Part shown: in pieces, positions 49,131 to 60,639 of the stretch
Numbering within the stretch: the first letter of the stretch is position 1
How the letters are laid out: each line of letters begins with the position of its first letter
Assembly (NCBI RefSeq): GCF_029227915.1
Contig: NC_079885.1
Span: 24,927,001-24,991,000 of the forward strand
DNA length: 64,000 bases
Source of the DNA: Hydractinia symbiolongicarpus
Lineage: Eukaryota; Cnidaria; Hydrozoa; Anthoathecata; Hydractiniidae
Direction of reading: 5' to 3'
Notes under the pieces: model-generated
What the model saw: only the letters and a program-made list of their open reading frames with translations
What the model was told of the DNA's origin: nothing
Database searches by the model: none
Translations under genes and position numbers: made by a program

Positions 49131-51800
49131 TACAATGTGTTAAAATAAAGAGCTGCCGTGGAACACGTCATTCTACTTCAAGAAAATATTCAAAGTCACA
49201 CGTGTAAGTAACTGAAACTTTGTTTTTTTTATATAATTTTGTGAGGAGGGTGGAATGTACTCTAATATAGAAGCAAAATATATGTAAGGTTAAAGTATAA
49301 AAAATAAAAACAATATGAACCGTTTTGACTTTGGGAGAATGTGTCTATTGATCAAAACTTTGTATAATATGTTCAAAAATATTACTGAATTACTGCTTTT
49401 TGACGATAATCCAATTTGTTTTTCACTAAATGAAATTATCAAAAATCAAACATAAGACTTTGTCATAAAGGGTAATGAGAATATGTATATTGATCACAAA
49501 GCTAAATATGATAAATAGATAGAAAATGTACAAGTTCATAAAAAAAAATTTCATCATTTTCTTTGGAATTGTGGTATCCGTCATCTGCTTGCTTTGAGCA
49601 TTTTTGTGTGTCACCATTTCAATTTGTAATTGTGTAGCTCTTTAGAGTCCATTTAATAACCTTGATTGGATAAAGAAAAAAAATCTAAACCTTTTTTATT
49701 GTTAACTTTATAAAGAAAAATTATGAAAAAAAAATATTCTAAAAAAAAATTTTTGTCGCACTTTTCAAACTTTCGCACGTACTGGCTGAAAATGACCGCC
49801 CCAAGGCGATCGATTTAAAGAGCATATATTAAATGGGAAAATTCAGACACGCTGGAACGTATCAAAAAAAAAAAAAATGTGTGGTGTGTATTACTCTAAT
49901 GATAAAATCTATCTAAGGTTCGCAAATTTTGAAAAAAATTTCTCAACAAACAATTCTCTAATTTAATGCCATCGAAAATGAATACCAGTATTCAGGTCAG
50001 GATAGGAAAAGTATTTCTGAGTACCCCCTCAACCCCCTCAACATAATAAATTTTTCAAAAAACCCTGTTATAGTTGAGATATCAGCTAAATTTTAAGATA
50101 TTTTGCTTCAGAATTGTTTTTAAGGTCAGAATATGATTTCTGTAACATTGTTTGGTCCAGCTTTTTCTTTTTGGGATAGGAGAAGATCCAGGAATCCCCT
50201 TCTCCGAATCTTGAGGAGCGCCTAAAGAATAGGCTTTAAATAGGGTTAACGGAAGAATTACAAAATGAACCAACCGACTCCAATCTGAGATAAACTTAAT
50301 GAAACTCACGTGTGGTGTATATCTTTTTAATCGAAAATATTAAACAAATAGAGATTATTGAACAATTGTTGCCAATAGCTGATACAAAAACATGTAGCGT
50401 TTATGACTACCCAACCTCGTATCCAGGGTCTCCTCGACCAACAATTACCCTGGCACAGACTGGTGATGTTGCATAACTGACGTTTTTAAAATTCCTAAGC
50501 TAATAAGATGCATATTTGACGTTCGCCTCAAAAAAACAAATTAGAGATGTCGGGGGAAAAAGGTCACGAAGTGGAAAGAATGTTTTTTGTGAATAAAAGC
50601 AAAATTGTGATTGGTTAGTTACTGATTAATGATAGTGAACAATAGTTACTGATTTCACTCCATTTATTTGGTTTAGCTAAATTTATCAATATTAGCAAGA
50701 GGCCTTTAGTTTGGAAAAGGTGCCGATGGCTGTTGCCTGAGACAGTTTTTTTAACTAAAATATTTATAAAAGGTATATTCAATGCCTATTATTTTTCAGG
50801 TAGGTTATTTTTTTGAGAACATTTGTATGAGAAAAGTTGGGCACTATTTTCAATATTTCCTCCGATTATGACAAAAATTTCTCTCATTTATTAAATGGAA
50901 TTTATATGGAGTATTTACCTGTATTCATACCAGTTTTAAAAAAGTAAAATTTTTTGCTCTTAATACGCATATCTAGTCCAGCTCTGGAAATTCCTGTGTT
51001 TTACTATAGCGAGCAGAGACAGGAAAACATTAATTATTAAAAATTTTGCAAGATTTTATTTTCTGAAAGGGACACCATTCACACATTTCATTAATTTGCT
51101 TATTTGAGATATTACAAGTCATAAAATATTGGATATCGGCACTTAAATTACAGTGCACTGAATAGTCACATTCTGTTATAATAGTTAAGGGGGAACTCAA
51201 GTTAAGGAAACTAATTTTGAAAAAAAGCTCATAGTAATAAAGTATTTTCAAAAACACAAACTAATACATTTTATTTAAAACGTCTATATCAAGTCGTGTT
51301 TTCAAGAAATCTATCGTGGTCGCGTAAAATTGAAGAGGCTGGGAGCGAATAAAACATATGACATCATAACGTTTAGAAATAACGTAAACCCTCCTAATGA
51401 GGCACAGCACTGATAGTTCTGACTCCAGCAAGGAGCCTAATGATTTTCTTGCGCACGGTAGCTTAGCAAGGTTGCGGCCATATAACTTCGAACCTTTGGC
51501 GTCGTCAATCTACAACCGTGGAAAAAGTTCCTGGGAACTTGGGCCTGTCCCCAAATTGACAACTTTGTAAAAATACTTAGTGTGAATGCTATAAATGCCA
51601 ATCTATGAAAACTGAGCAAGAGAGTTTGTGCTGGTCTAGGACTTAATTCTTTCGTTTATCTTCTCAAAATTTTCCACGCAGATCTGTTATTCTTGTCACC
51701 AAACACTCTTATTCTCCTTTTTTGTTCTGTTTTGAAGTATTAATGACGAACGCTAATAAAATTCTTATTCAGTCCACTGCAATAGTGTGTTTGTTTACGA
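49131..51800. other. AT-rich region without a gene
   Basis: No supported gene. An inverted CCAGGGT..ACCCTGG pair at 50423-50453 lies in sequence resembling the snapback repeat at 22711. Other frames are short. Confidence 0.5.
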
Positions 51801-51806
51801 AAACCT

Positions 51807-52139
51807 TTATCGAAAGAAACTCACAAAATCATATTCGGCAGCATGTCTTAGAAGTAAATGTATTAGACGAGGGTCAATCTTTGAAACAAAATTCAATTCT
51901 TTCTTAGGAAATAGATGCGTGACGAAATCTACAGCACTTAAAATGATTTGTTTGACGAGTCTAGACTTGCACACAGACTCAGTGACTCTTATCAGTTTGG
52001 TTTTATAATTATACAAGTCTCTCAAAGTTGGAGTCACTTTCAAATTCAGGTTCTTTTTTCTTACTTTAGAAACTATCGTTTTGTACGAAACAGACAATTT
52101 ATCTGGTGGGTGCACAGCAAACTTGGAAAAGGTGTCCAT
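51807..52139 (-). CDS. Uncharacterised 110-residue ORF
   Basis: An ATG-initiated frame of 110 codons ends in TAA. It is basic and probably helical (VKQIILSAVDFVTHLF, RLIHLLLRHAAEYDF), with no recognised domain, no signal peptide and no membrane segment I trust. The opposite strand is also open for 60-70 codons in three frames, so the frame may only reflect a local lack of stop triplets. It stands alone, more than 3 kb from the BTB gene. Treat it as a candidate only. Confidence 0.25.
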   Translation of the reverse strand: MDTFSKFAVHPPDKLSVSYKTIVSKVRKKNLNLKVTPTLRDLYNYKTKLIRVTESVCKSRLVKQIILSAVDFVTHLFPKKELNFVSKIDPRLIHLLLRHAAEYDFVSFFR

Positions 52140-52278
52140 AGAGTAATTCCGTCTTGTTTCGTTTGAGCAAAAAAAAGCAAATATCCCATCAGAGGATTAA
52201 GTATATGTGGAATTCAAACAGAAATAATAATTTCATACATTTTCTATTACAGTTCGTTTAGCTAAAAAGAATGTCATT

Positions 52279-52526
52279 ATGCCAAATCTTGTCCTCATGT
52301 TTTTGATGGCTTCGTCTCTGTCGGGTTTCTTAACTGGTGCTGTATTTTGCGGGTGAGCTCCAACGCCTAGCAAATTCAATCCACATTTTAATGGATCGTC
52401 TTTTTCCGTTTCGTACTAGTACGTGAAGATAATCGCAGTTCTTTTTTCCCTGTATTTTTTTAACAACCCAGTTTTGCGTGATCTTTCAGAATACTTGTTT
52501 ATAGCGAAGGTCTCTATCTATCGTAG
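52279..52526 (+). CDS. Possible two-exon secreted or membrane micropeptide
   Basis: Exon 1 begins after a good acceptor (TTTCTATTACAG, ending 52252) and starts at ATG 52279. It encodes a hydrophobic stretch, MPNLVLMFLMASSLSGFLTG, like a signal peptide, and ends at a GTGAGC donor (last base 52352). A second acceptor (ATCTTTCAG) at 52489 continues in phase for 12 codons to TAG at 52524-52526. The total is about 36 residues. Hydrophobic peptides arise easily in AT-rich DNA, so this is weak. Confidence 0.2.
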
Positions 52527-52529
52527 TTG

Positions 52530-55455
52530 CTTGAAAGTATGCTGCTCCGCAATTAATATCAAGCACACCTAATTGGGTCCCTGCTATCATTCCCAGAAGG
52601 GAAAAATGAATACGTTTCGGATATTACTTGTTCACAACAGCACGTAGGTAATAGAGACTATACCCCCGTGTTAATGAAATTGCTTTGAAACATCAAAACA
52701 CCTTACTTCCAGCTGTTTTTTTTTATATAAAGTCGCACAAAATCGCTCACGTGAAACTCACGAAATATAATGTCTGGAAAATGTTTTTTAAGCAAATTGT
52801 ACAAAGTTTGTTGGAACACGAGAATAAATTAACGATACAAGGGGGTAAATAATTACTTGCAAATCTTGCTTGAAACAATCCTTTTAAAAATCATTGGAGC
52901 ATATATGAAAACTTTCATCCTTTTGAAGATTGCCATGACGTCGTATATGTTGAAGCCACTTCTTTCGTTGTAATTTTTTCTTCTTAGATGGAATTTTATG
53001 GAAACTCAGTTTAAGATTATCGTTTGATCGGTTTGAACACCCCATTAATCATCAAGAGTATTGCTATTTTATAATCGACCGCTAGTGAAATAAACTTTCT
53101 GACCGTTTTGACGTCATATATTTTAAAAGCCGCGGCTTAAAACTATGCCGTCTTGTTTTGAAGAGTGTTTTTCCAGTTTTGAGAGAACGTTTTTATGAAT
53201 ATCTGACATAAAAGAAGATTAAATTTTAGTTTTTTTCTTGTATAGTTAACTTTGTAGTTCCTAAAGAACTAGTTTTTACAATTTTCATTTTTTAACTTGA
53301 GTTAAGTTTGCAATATGTTGAATAAAAGAATTTCTGCAAATAACTTTGCACATTTTCGTGGGAAAGGCAAAGAAAAGAAAATGGCACAGGCGAATATATC
53401 TCTAAGTGCTACATTCAGCATACAACGCTGGGTCATCCAGGTAATAAGCGTGAGATATCTGCGAGATCCAAACTGCTTATGAAGCAAACATGTTTTATTT
53501 CTCGTTGGACACTATATCTACAGTTCTTAGTTAGGTAGACGTTGATTGTTTAGACTTCGAACAATACAAATATGAGGTGCTGAAATGGCTAAAAGCAACA
53601 AGCAATAAAATTATCAAAGTAAAAAAGGGTGTAAAGGCGTGTCTAAAAATGAAACAACGTTCACGGTCATAAAGGGGTGGTAGATACTTTTAGAAAATTA
53701 TTCTTGTCCATAGTTTGTTAACAATAACAAAAGCTATTTTTGCTTTTTAAAAATTTTGTTTTAGAGGAAATATCATTATTATTGCCAGATATTTCGAATA
53801 ATTGGAAGGGCTTTGGTACGTTAGGGTCAGAAAACTGCTTCGAATAACTGAAATTTCAAATAGGTGAAGTTTGAATAACCAAGACAGATTTAGTTGAAGT
53901 CAGATTGGAAAATCCTCCTGAAATAAAAATCGCCGTAGGGCTTTTATTTAAAGCGTTTTGGCCTGCTTTAAAAAACAAAACACTCCGATGTTGCCGTGTC
54001 TCAGAATTCGAATGGCTAAAAACTTCAAAATAGAAATTATGCGAGACGTAAAAATAATTAAAAGGCGCGGTCGCTCAATTGAAAGAAACTTTATTTTTTG
54101 GAGTGGCACAGACCATGTTTTTAACTGTAATTTGACAGTTAAAAAAAAGTATAAGTATTTTTTTTATTTTCCCTTAAACCTAAACATTCTCATAGTTTAC
54201 GTCCTCTTCTTCGAACGTCGGTTAATCCCCTATTCTATGTATACAGCATTCGTGTTTAAATTTATTCGATGAAGAAATTTGTTTACACAAGACACGATTT
54301 CATGGCGTTTTGGTCTTAAATTTTTGGATATAATTGTGTAATTAAGCTACTTGAGCTCGAATAACTTTAAGTGTTACAAATTCATTTGCCAAGGGTTAAA
54401 TTCCTTGTTATTACATGATCTTACGTGGTTTGCTAAGCCCAATAGTTAATATATTCAATTGTTACCAAATATAATTTTGGCTAGCTTTATATTTATTTTA
54501 TACAGACATCCATGAAGAAAGGTGTTTTTAGGCGAATTGAACTCTAACTTGAGTGTGCATTTGCCAAGGTTATTTTTTTTCCTGCGAAGAAACTAAATAA
54601 CACATGTAAAAAATATGCTGCATATTTGGTCCTAAAGCAATATCAAAACAAAGAGAATGGAAGTTATTTTTGCTACAAAACGTCTTACTTTTCATAGACT
54701 TTTTAGCGTTACAAACTTATTTATTTTCATTTTTTTTTGAAATAATAGCAACGCATGACTTTAGATTCTACGCAACCGAAAATCTCATATAATTCCAAAT
54801 TGAAATATATGATGAAATTTTATCTGAAAAAGGCCAAACAATTTTAAGTTGAACAACCTATTGACAGCATATAAGTTGTTGAATAAATAAAACAAGTCTA
54901 TAGTAACAAATTTTAACGGATGCAGAATATAGCGGCTAAGTTGAAGTTACAATTAAAATTTATATAAAAAAGAGTTTAAACAAAAAATTGCAAGTACTGT
55001 CATACAGCTTCAAAATAACTTGTTGAATCGTGTGCCTAAACGTGTGTGTTCTTTTCGTACAAGAACCGCTTGATTTACTTATGGTCTTGCTAAGATATTG
55101 CACAGCTTGCAATAATCCTCTTATGAGACTTTATTTAACTTCAGGAAAAACTCACAGTTATTTATATATATAAAACTTCACTCCTTCAGTCATAGTAACT
55201 ATTGGTAAATACAACAAACTTTTACATTCTGTTATTGACACAAATGCACAAACACGTACCGCCGATACACGAAAATAAACTGACAGAAATGCACGTAGAA
55301 TATATCAGAATAAGGAAAAAAGTCTCATGATTAAAGCCAGATTTCTATTCTCCACCCACCAAAGAAGCTTTTATAGATTGTTGATTGAATTTTTTAGTCA
55401 CCGAAATAATAAAAAATAATAGAATATAAGCACCTTTTTAATATAATATGTGTTT
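52530..55455. other. AT-rich region left of the BTB gene
   Basis: No gene can be supported. On the minus strand its right end is the 3' side of the BTB gene, with ATTAAA (plus TTTAAT near 55437) very close to the stop. Confidence 0.5.
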
Positions 55456-56187
55456 TTATGCAAAATAATTGTTTAACTTTGCTTTGAGTTGATCTCGATG
55501 TTGTGGAGAATGTGGACATTTACAAAGGCAAAAGCAAGTAGTTACGCACTGAATCAAAGCAGCGTCCAACACTACCCCACCAAGAAGAATATTCTGCAAG
55601 CAAGCCATTGTTTTAGGTTGATTCTGTAAAGACTTCTGCCATTTTTCAGAATTTCGAAGCTCAGAGAATCGGTTCTCTTTTTTAAACAAAACAGCCGCAC
55701 AATTGTGGCACCATGAGTCAAAACCATACTTTTCCATGGTAGCAATAGCTTCAAATATATTATCAATAGTAATGAAAGTACTTCCTTTATCCTTACAAAC
55801 TTTAAATAATTTTTCAACTTGGTAAAAGCTGCTCATATGCAACAAATCAAGCGTTGACTTCCAATCAAGTTCGATATCTGTACCGTAACCCTGAACACAA
55901 CGGACGAAATTCTCTATCGTCTCCTTTCGAAAGCCATCAACAACAATTCTTCGCAAAAATTTTGAGGTGGCAGTTTTAGCAGAAAGCACACTACTTGTAA
56001 CAACACTTTCTGAAGATTCCTGAGAAACACTCGCCTTTTCTTCCAACTCAGCTTTTATAACAGGTGAAAAATATCTCGCTGCTTCTTCACTGACAGTAAT
56101 TTCAAAGGAATTCGCAGAATCGTGTAAAATAACTTTCATATCTCTTTGTAAAAAATACGACAGAAGATCTTGCTGAAAGTTTTCCAT
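55456..56187 (-). CDS. BTB/POZ (with BACK-like region) protein
   Basis: A single-exon frame of 243 residues runs from an ATG at 56187 to a stop at 55456. Residues about 15-125 read as a BTB/POZ fold: MKVILHDSANSFEITVSEEA (strand and helix at the start), then a Ser-rich insert, then RRIVVDGFRKETIENFVRCV and LLHMSSFYQVEKLFKVCKDK. Residues about 135-200 look like the start of a BACK region (NIFEAIATMEKYGFDSWCHNCAAVLF). The C-terminus is Cys-rich (CVTTCFCLCKCP). There are no Kelch repeats, MATH domain or zinc fingers. BTB proteins of this kind often act as Cullin-3 substrate adaptors. The substrate here is unknown. Intronless structure hints at a retrocopy or a lineage-specific family. Confidence 0.75.
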   Translation of the reverse strand: MENFQQDLLSYFLQRDMKVILHDSANSFEITVSEEAARYFSPVIKAELEEKASVSQESSESVVTSSVLSAKTATSKFLRRIVVDGFRKETIENFVRCVQGYGTDIELDWKSTLDLLHMSSFYQVEKLFKVCKDKGSTFITIDNIFEAIATMEKYGFDSWCHNCAAVLFKKENRFSELRNSEKWQKSLQNQPKTMACLQNILLGGVVLDAALIQCVTTCFCLCKCPHSPQHRDQLKAKLNNYFA

Positions 56188-57589
56188 TTTTTACCAACTC
56201 GTCTACGTGTTACAAAAGCTCTTGCTCTTGCTTTTAACAATATTTAAACCTAAGAAAGTCTCTTTTGTAGATCTTTTTTTACGTATGCACAAGAAACAAT
56301 TATTAAGTCTTTTTACACAAAGGTGGAGAGCATGTGGTTTACATTATTCCTAGAATTCGTTTGTTTTTATTATTGCTAAATTAAATAACACATTCTCTGT
56401 TGCTATCACCACTATCGGGTTCTGTTTATTACTTCTGTGGTTTCATAGACACTAAAGTTAAAATGACTAATAAAAAAATTGTTAAAAATTGACAAATATT
56501 GTTAGTCGCTTAGCAAAATTTTGGTCAATTTTTGATTGTTTTACCGATAAAGTATAGCTAGAGTTTGCTTTACACATAAGCCTAAATTCGATTGTTTTAA
56601 TTGTTGCTTAAAACTGGATACGCAATTTTTTTCGTTTGAGCCTCATGATCCTTACAAAACTACAATTTGAGGAACTGTAAATGACGTCACTAAGAACGTT
56701 GAAATTTTCATTACTCACCTAATTATTGATTGTTACTCCATTTGGTCACGTCTTGGCAAGTCATACATTATTCAGGCATGTAGTGATTCTTCGTAGTTCA
56801 TTTAAACAATGTAAGAGATAGGATGCGATGTTCCATCTTTATTATTAATAATGTTCTTTATTTGCTTTTTATATTTTTTCTCTTTGCTAATAAAAAAGAA
56901 GGCTTTGCTTATTTTAAGTAATTATTGCGGCCAATTGATTCATGGAACAAAGTAGCGGAACACAGTAACAACGGAAGATTTTTGTTATATTCATGGGGGT
57001 TCAAACGTGTGTCGCAACGGGTAAATGCCAAGAAAATGTTGTTTCTAACACTGTCTTCACGGCATCAACCTAATTCTTGAAAGACAAGTTTTTCTAATAT
57101 GTACGGGAGTGGGACTCAAGGGCAAAAGTATATTGATTTCAATTTCAAAATCTGAAAATGATAAGGTAAAACGACACATTTTTTAAAACTGCCAAGGGTT
57201 CCGTTGGCTATAATATTGACCAGTGTTAAAAGTTGCCATGAGTAATGCAGGTGAAAAAAGACGAAGTATTGCACAATTTTATATTTTTTAAAGGATTCTG
57301 TAATTTGGACCTTTGCGTATTTTTTTTTAACTATCTTCTCATAAATGTGAACAGTCAAAATTGAGCATATAGCTAGCTATGTATGCAAGGAATTGTATGT
57401 TGTCACACCGAACAAAAAGCCTTTCTTTTATAACTATATTTATGCATATTTCAGATTTTATTTACCTAATAGTAACTGCAGATCAAGTGTTTTTTATGAA
57501 ACTAACTTTTTGGGGAAACTATAGTAAAAAGTGATATTTACTACGAGGTTATTGCAAAGATAAGGTGTTGCTTTTTATTGTTATTGTAG
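56188..57589. other. Upstream flank of the BTB gene
   Basis: It would hold the BTB promoter on the minus strand. There is no coding exon I can support. A small frame ATG AAA CTA ACT near 57496 could precede the candidate exons to the right. Confidence 0.4.
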
Positions 57590-57841
57590 CTGGAAGTACT
57601 GAAGTATTACGCCGGGTTAAAGACTTGGTGCATGGTAAACTGTGTCACAGGTAGGCACTTACTATGTAATGCGTGACAAATCCAAGATGTTTTTTTTATT
57701 ATTTAATGGTAAAATCTTAGGGAACCAAGCAGCAAAGATATTTTACCAATGAGAATAATCAGTCATTCAATCAAGCAAATTATAGACTTCCTTGAGCCTA
57801 GAGAACAGTTTAGTTCCAGAAAGTTCCATGCAGGCTGTTAG
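57590..57841 (+). CDS. Possible two-exon 3' gene end
   Basis: Exon A (57590-57650) follows TTATTGTAG and ends at a GTAGGC donor. Exon B (57721-57841) follows AAAATCTTAG. Joined in phase they read without a stop for about 60 residues (GSTEVLRRVKDLVHGKLCHR across exon A, then a helix-rich segment in exon B ending SRKFHAGC and TAG). The sequence is well mixed and protein-like, with good splice sites, but the intron is only 70 bp and I recognise no family. Upstream exons are missing apart from a weak ATG exon near 57496-57523. It may be a small gene or a relic. Confidence 0.3.
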
Positions 57842-58086
57842 TCAGAGAAGCTGTCACGGACACCTGTCATAATTTATCACTTTTTGATAAAAAAAGACGA
57901 AATGTTGGGCATTATCAGCAGCGTAAGTTTTGCTATAATTTGTTTATTAGATTTTAAATAGCCGGATGTGGTACATCTGTTCTTTTTAAATAAGACTCAT
58001 TGCAACAAGTCGAAAAATAAATAAGCGAAATATATATATCACCTTGACAAGGAACTCAGTATTTTAGAAAAATAACAACTAATGAG

Positions 58087-60076
58087 ATGACTGGCGTTAT
58101 TGTGATCTTTATTTGTAAGAAGAGAAACCAAACAAGGCGAAAAAGATTCAATAGGCAAGCTGAACAGGACAAAGCCTGGCTGAGAAATTCAAGAGGCATA
58201 AATAGAGAAACTAAGAAGGTCAAGCAAAGCAAGTGGAATCAACAGCTAAGTACTAAAAAATGGAGCATGGTCAACAAAACGCAGAAAAATGTAAAAAAGC
58301 GACGTTTAAAAAAAAATTGAAGTCGACTGATTTCACATTAAAAATAAGCGAAATTAAAAAGTGCATTAAAGTTTTGCATTTGTGTCATAAACTTAAATTG
58401 TCTCATCATGCCTATTATACCAGAATTTCAGAGGAGCATTTTCCTGTTAGAACGCATAGTTTTGACATACTGTCGTGTAACGTGCCATTTAAAATTCAAA
58501 AATTGAAAAAAATTAGGAAAGATTATTATATCGAAAAAGAATTTTGTTTAAACAAAATGCATCATGGCCAGGGGTCAATGCCTAAAAATAAAAGGGTAAA
58601 CGTTCCAATAAAATACGATAAAATTAGCTTTGTTTTGTCGAGAGGAATGGCGATTAATAGTGTAACGCATGTTGCGTTGATGAATAAAATGGATTTAAAA
58701 TCTAACGGTTACTTAGAATCCATAAGGTCTGATGTTATTCGCGATGTCCTTCTTCTATCTGAAACTGGTTAACCCGATTTACGCAAATTTTGAAATTCAC
58801 CTCGGAAATGTACCACTTTCTTTGATAATTTTGACATCAGAACATGAATCTAAACATACCAAAAATGCGGTTAACATTGAGTTCTTATGCGAAAATACTC
58901 GAGAGTCAATAAGTAACATCAACAATTAAAACACTGAAAATATGGATCCCGTTAAATGAACTTTTCCTTGCTAAGAACCGTCTTTGTCCCAGCTATTCCA
59001 CTGAGCAATTTGACAACGAAGTGTTGTTATTGCTCCAGTTGATAATAAAAATCCGATACTGATGATTTCTGATTATAATTGTGAAGAACTGTCCCACCCT
59101 AATATATTTCCAACAATTTAATTTGGATATCTCCCGAGAAGGAAAGTACCTCTTTTATTTAAAGATGATTGCATTATAGACAAATATTTGCCTCTGATAG
59201 ACTAAAAATATTTTTGCTCACGAGGTAACTCAGCATCTTAATTTCAACAGTCGCATAATCACTGCTATGCAAAAAATTAAAACTGACGGTCTAACTGCAG
59301 GAATGATGTCTTCAAAAACTCACTTTTTGAATACACTAAAAGAATTTTCTTTCATGTTTTTTCCATGAAAAACAGGTAGGACTCCTAACCTTTTTTATGA
59401 CTCTGTTTGTGCAGATTTAAGAATGAGATCGTAAAAATAACTAAATTACTATAAAAAAACAGATTTTCTTACTAGTAATCCAGCTCCTTTGGCAAGACAT
59501 TCTTAATATAGATTTGAGATTTTTCTACCCTTTATTGACAACATTTCTAAGGAAGGAATAAAAATCCATTTAAAGAAAAAAAAGACTATGCTTGACAAAG
59601 TAAAAACTTAGATAGATTCAAATCTGAATCCGAGATTCAATGATATTCTGCATCCAAATGTACCTAATCATAACCAACCAGGCTCATCTGAAGAAATACT
59701 TTAAAGTCCAACATCACTAAAGAAGAATATGAAAACTCATTAAGCATCTCATCTAATTTCAAATTCACTTTCAGAGATTCTCAGATTTGTGACGGTATGG
59801 ACAGCCAACAAAGACATTCAACCCATTTTTCATTATTATAAAGCAGTGTCTTACAGGTGTACTTATTTGTCTAAAGCTGAAGCCGAATCTTCAGAAGGGA
59901 TGAAAAAATCTGCGCCACAAGCATTAGGATATGGTAATTCGTTATTTGCACAAATAAAAGCAATTGCAAATCCTTATCGAAATCATCGCGAAATGTCAGT
60001 GCAAGAAGCAGCTACAATTACTATAGGGGCAGAAACTTTCACGGGCATTAACCTTCCCGTGTTAAAAGCTAATTGA
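58087..60076 (+). pseudogene. Second Helitron Rep relic, heavily decayed
   Basis: Order and motifs match the N-terminal half of a Helitron Rep protein. There is a basic Lys/Arg/Gln-rich start (58087-58320). A region with GQGSMPKNKRVNVPI and a FVLSR end (58560-58640) corresponds to the family's GG..G.VVNVP..LPR segment. NPIYANFEI lies near 58770-58800. Next come GTPNLFYDSVCADLRM-like remains of the FMTLS.ADL motif near 59370-59420 (read across a break) and SNPAPLARHF near 59475-59505. Finally TVWTANKDIQPIF...YLSKAEAE and HREMSVQEAA lie at 59789-60076. There are many stops and several frameshifts (for example near 58300, 58770 and 59390). It is much older than the relic at 1-3032 and of a different subfamily. 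The helicase part is absent. Confidence 0.7.
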
Positions 60077-60079
60077 CAA

Positions 60080-60200
60080 AAACTTTCGCATTTGGCGATT
60101 TTTGGAACAAATTTCGCGGAAAAACTTTTGCGAATTCAAAATAAGGTTAGTATTCGCGTGAAAAAACTTTCGCCAATGGGCAAAATCCAAGAAAAAAATC
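60080..60200. repeat. Degenerate AAAACTTTCGC repeats
   Basis: AAAACTTTCGC, AAACTTTTGCGAA and AAAAAACTTTCGCC recur with GCGAA complements directly after the Helitron relic. I see no larger unit. Confidence 0.5.
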
Positions 60201-60273
60201 TATTCGTTAAATCACATTTAATGTCTACCGTAATCAAAAATGTATAAAATATACAAGTTTAGGCTAAGTAAAT

Positions 60274-60588
60274 TTAATTATCTCCCTCTTCCCATTCTGA
60301 GTCAGTATCGTTGTCACTTTCTTTAATCTTGCTTCCACATAACGCTTCAAATTTCTCAACTATGGCATCACAAATTGCTAAGAGATGGCTATTATTAGAT
60401 TGCTCAACATTATTTCTCAGCATCGGATCTATATCTTGGAAAGGATCAATTGATCCTTTCCTTGAATCGAGTTCTAAGGCATCAAAAATACCAGCACTTT
60501 TCCATCTACTATCGATAATTTCTCTCCCTCTCAGCGTGCCTTGTGGTTGTAGGATTCCAATGAACAGGTTTAAGTTTGACGTCATCAA
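60274..60588 (-). CDS. Acidic-tailed ORF, perhaps transposon-derived
   Basis: The frame from ATG 60588 to a stop at 60274 gives about 104 residues. GREIIDSRWKSAGIFDAL and IDPFQDIDP are followed by an acidic tail (SDNDTDSEWEEGDN). Such a WKxAGI helix with DPF and an acidic end resembles the C-terminal tails of some DDE (pogo/Tigger-like) transposases, but no catalytic region is present. The plus strand is also open. Uncertain. Confidence 0.3.
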   Translation of the reverse strand: MMTSNLNLFIGILQPQGTLRGREIIDSRWKSAGIFDALELDSRKGSIDPFQDIDPMLRNNVEQSNNSHLLAICDAIVEKFEALCGSKIKESDNDTDSEWEEGDN

Positions 60589-60639
60589 TCTCAATACCTA
60601 CAATTTTTTTACATTTTTTGCAGAAACGTGACAAAACTT

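Noticed and set aside
53958-54272. 104-codon plus-strand frame
   Set aside because: It is rich in Lys, Phe and Tyr as expected from AT-rich DNA, with no motif or splice partner.
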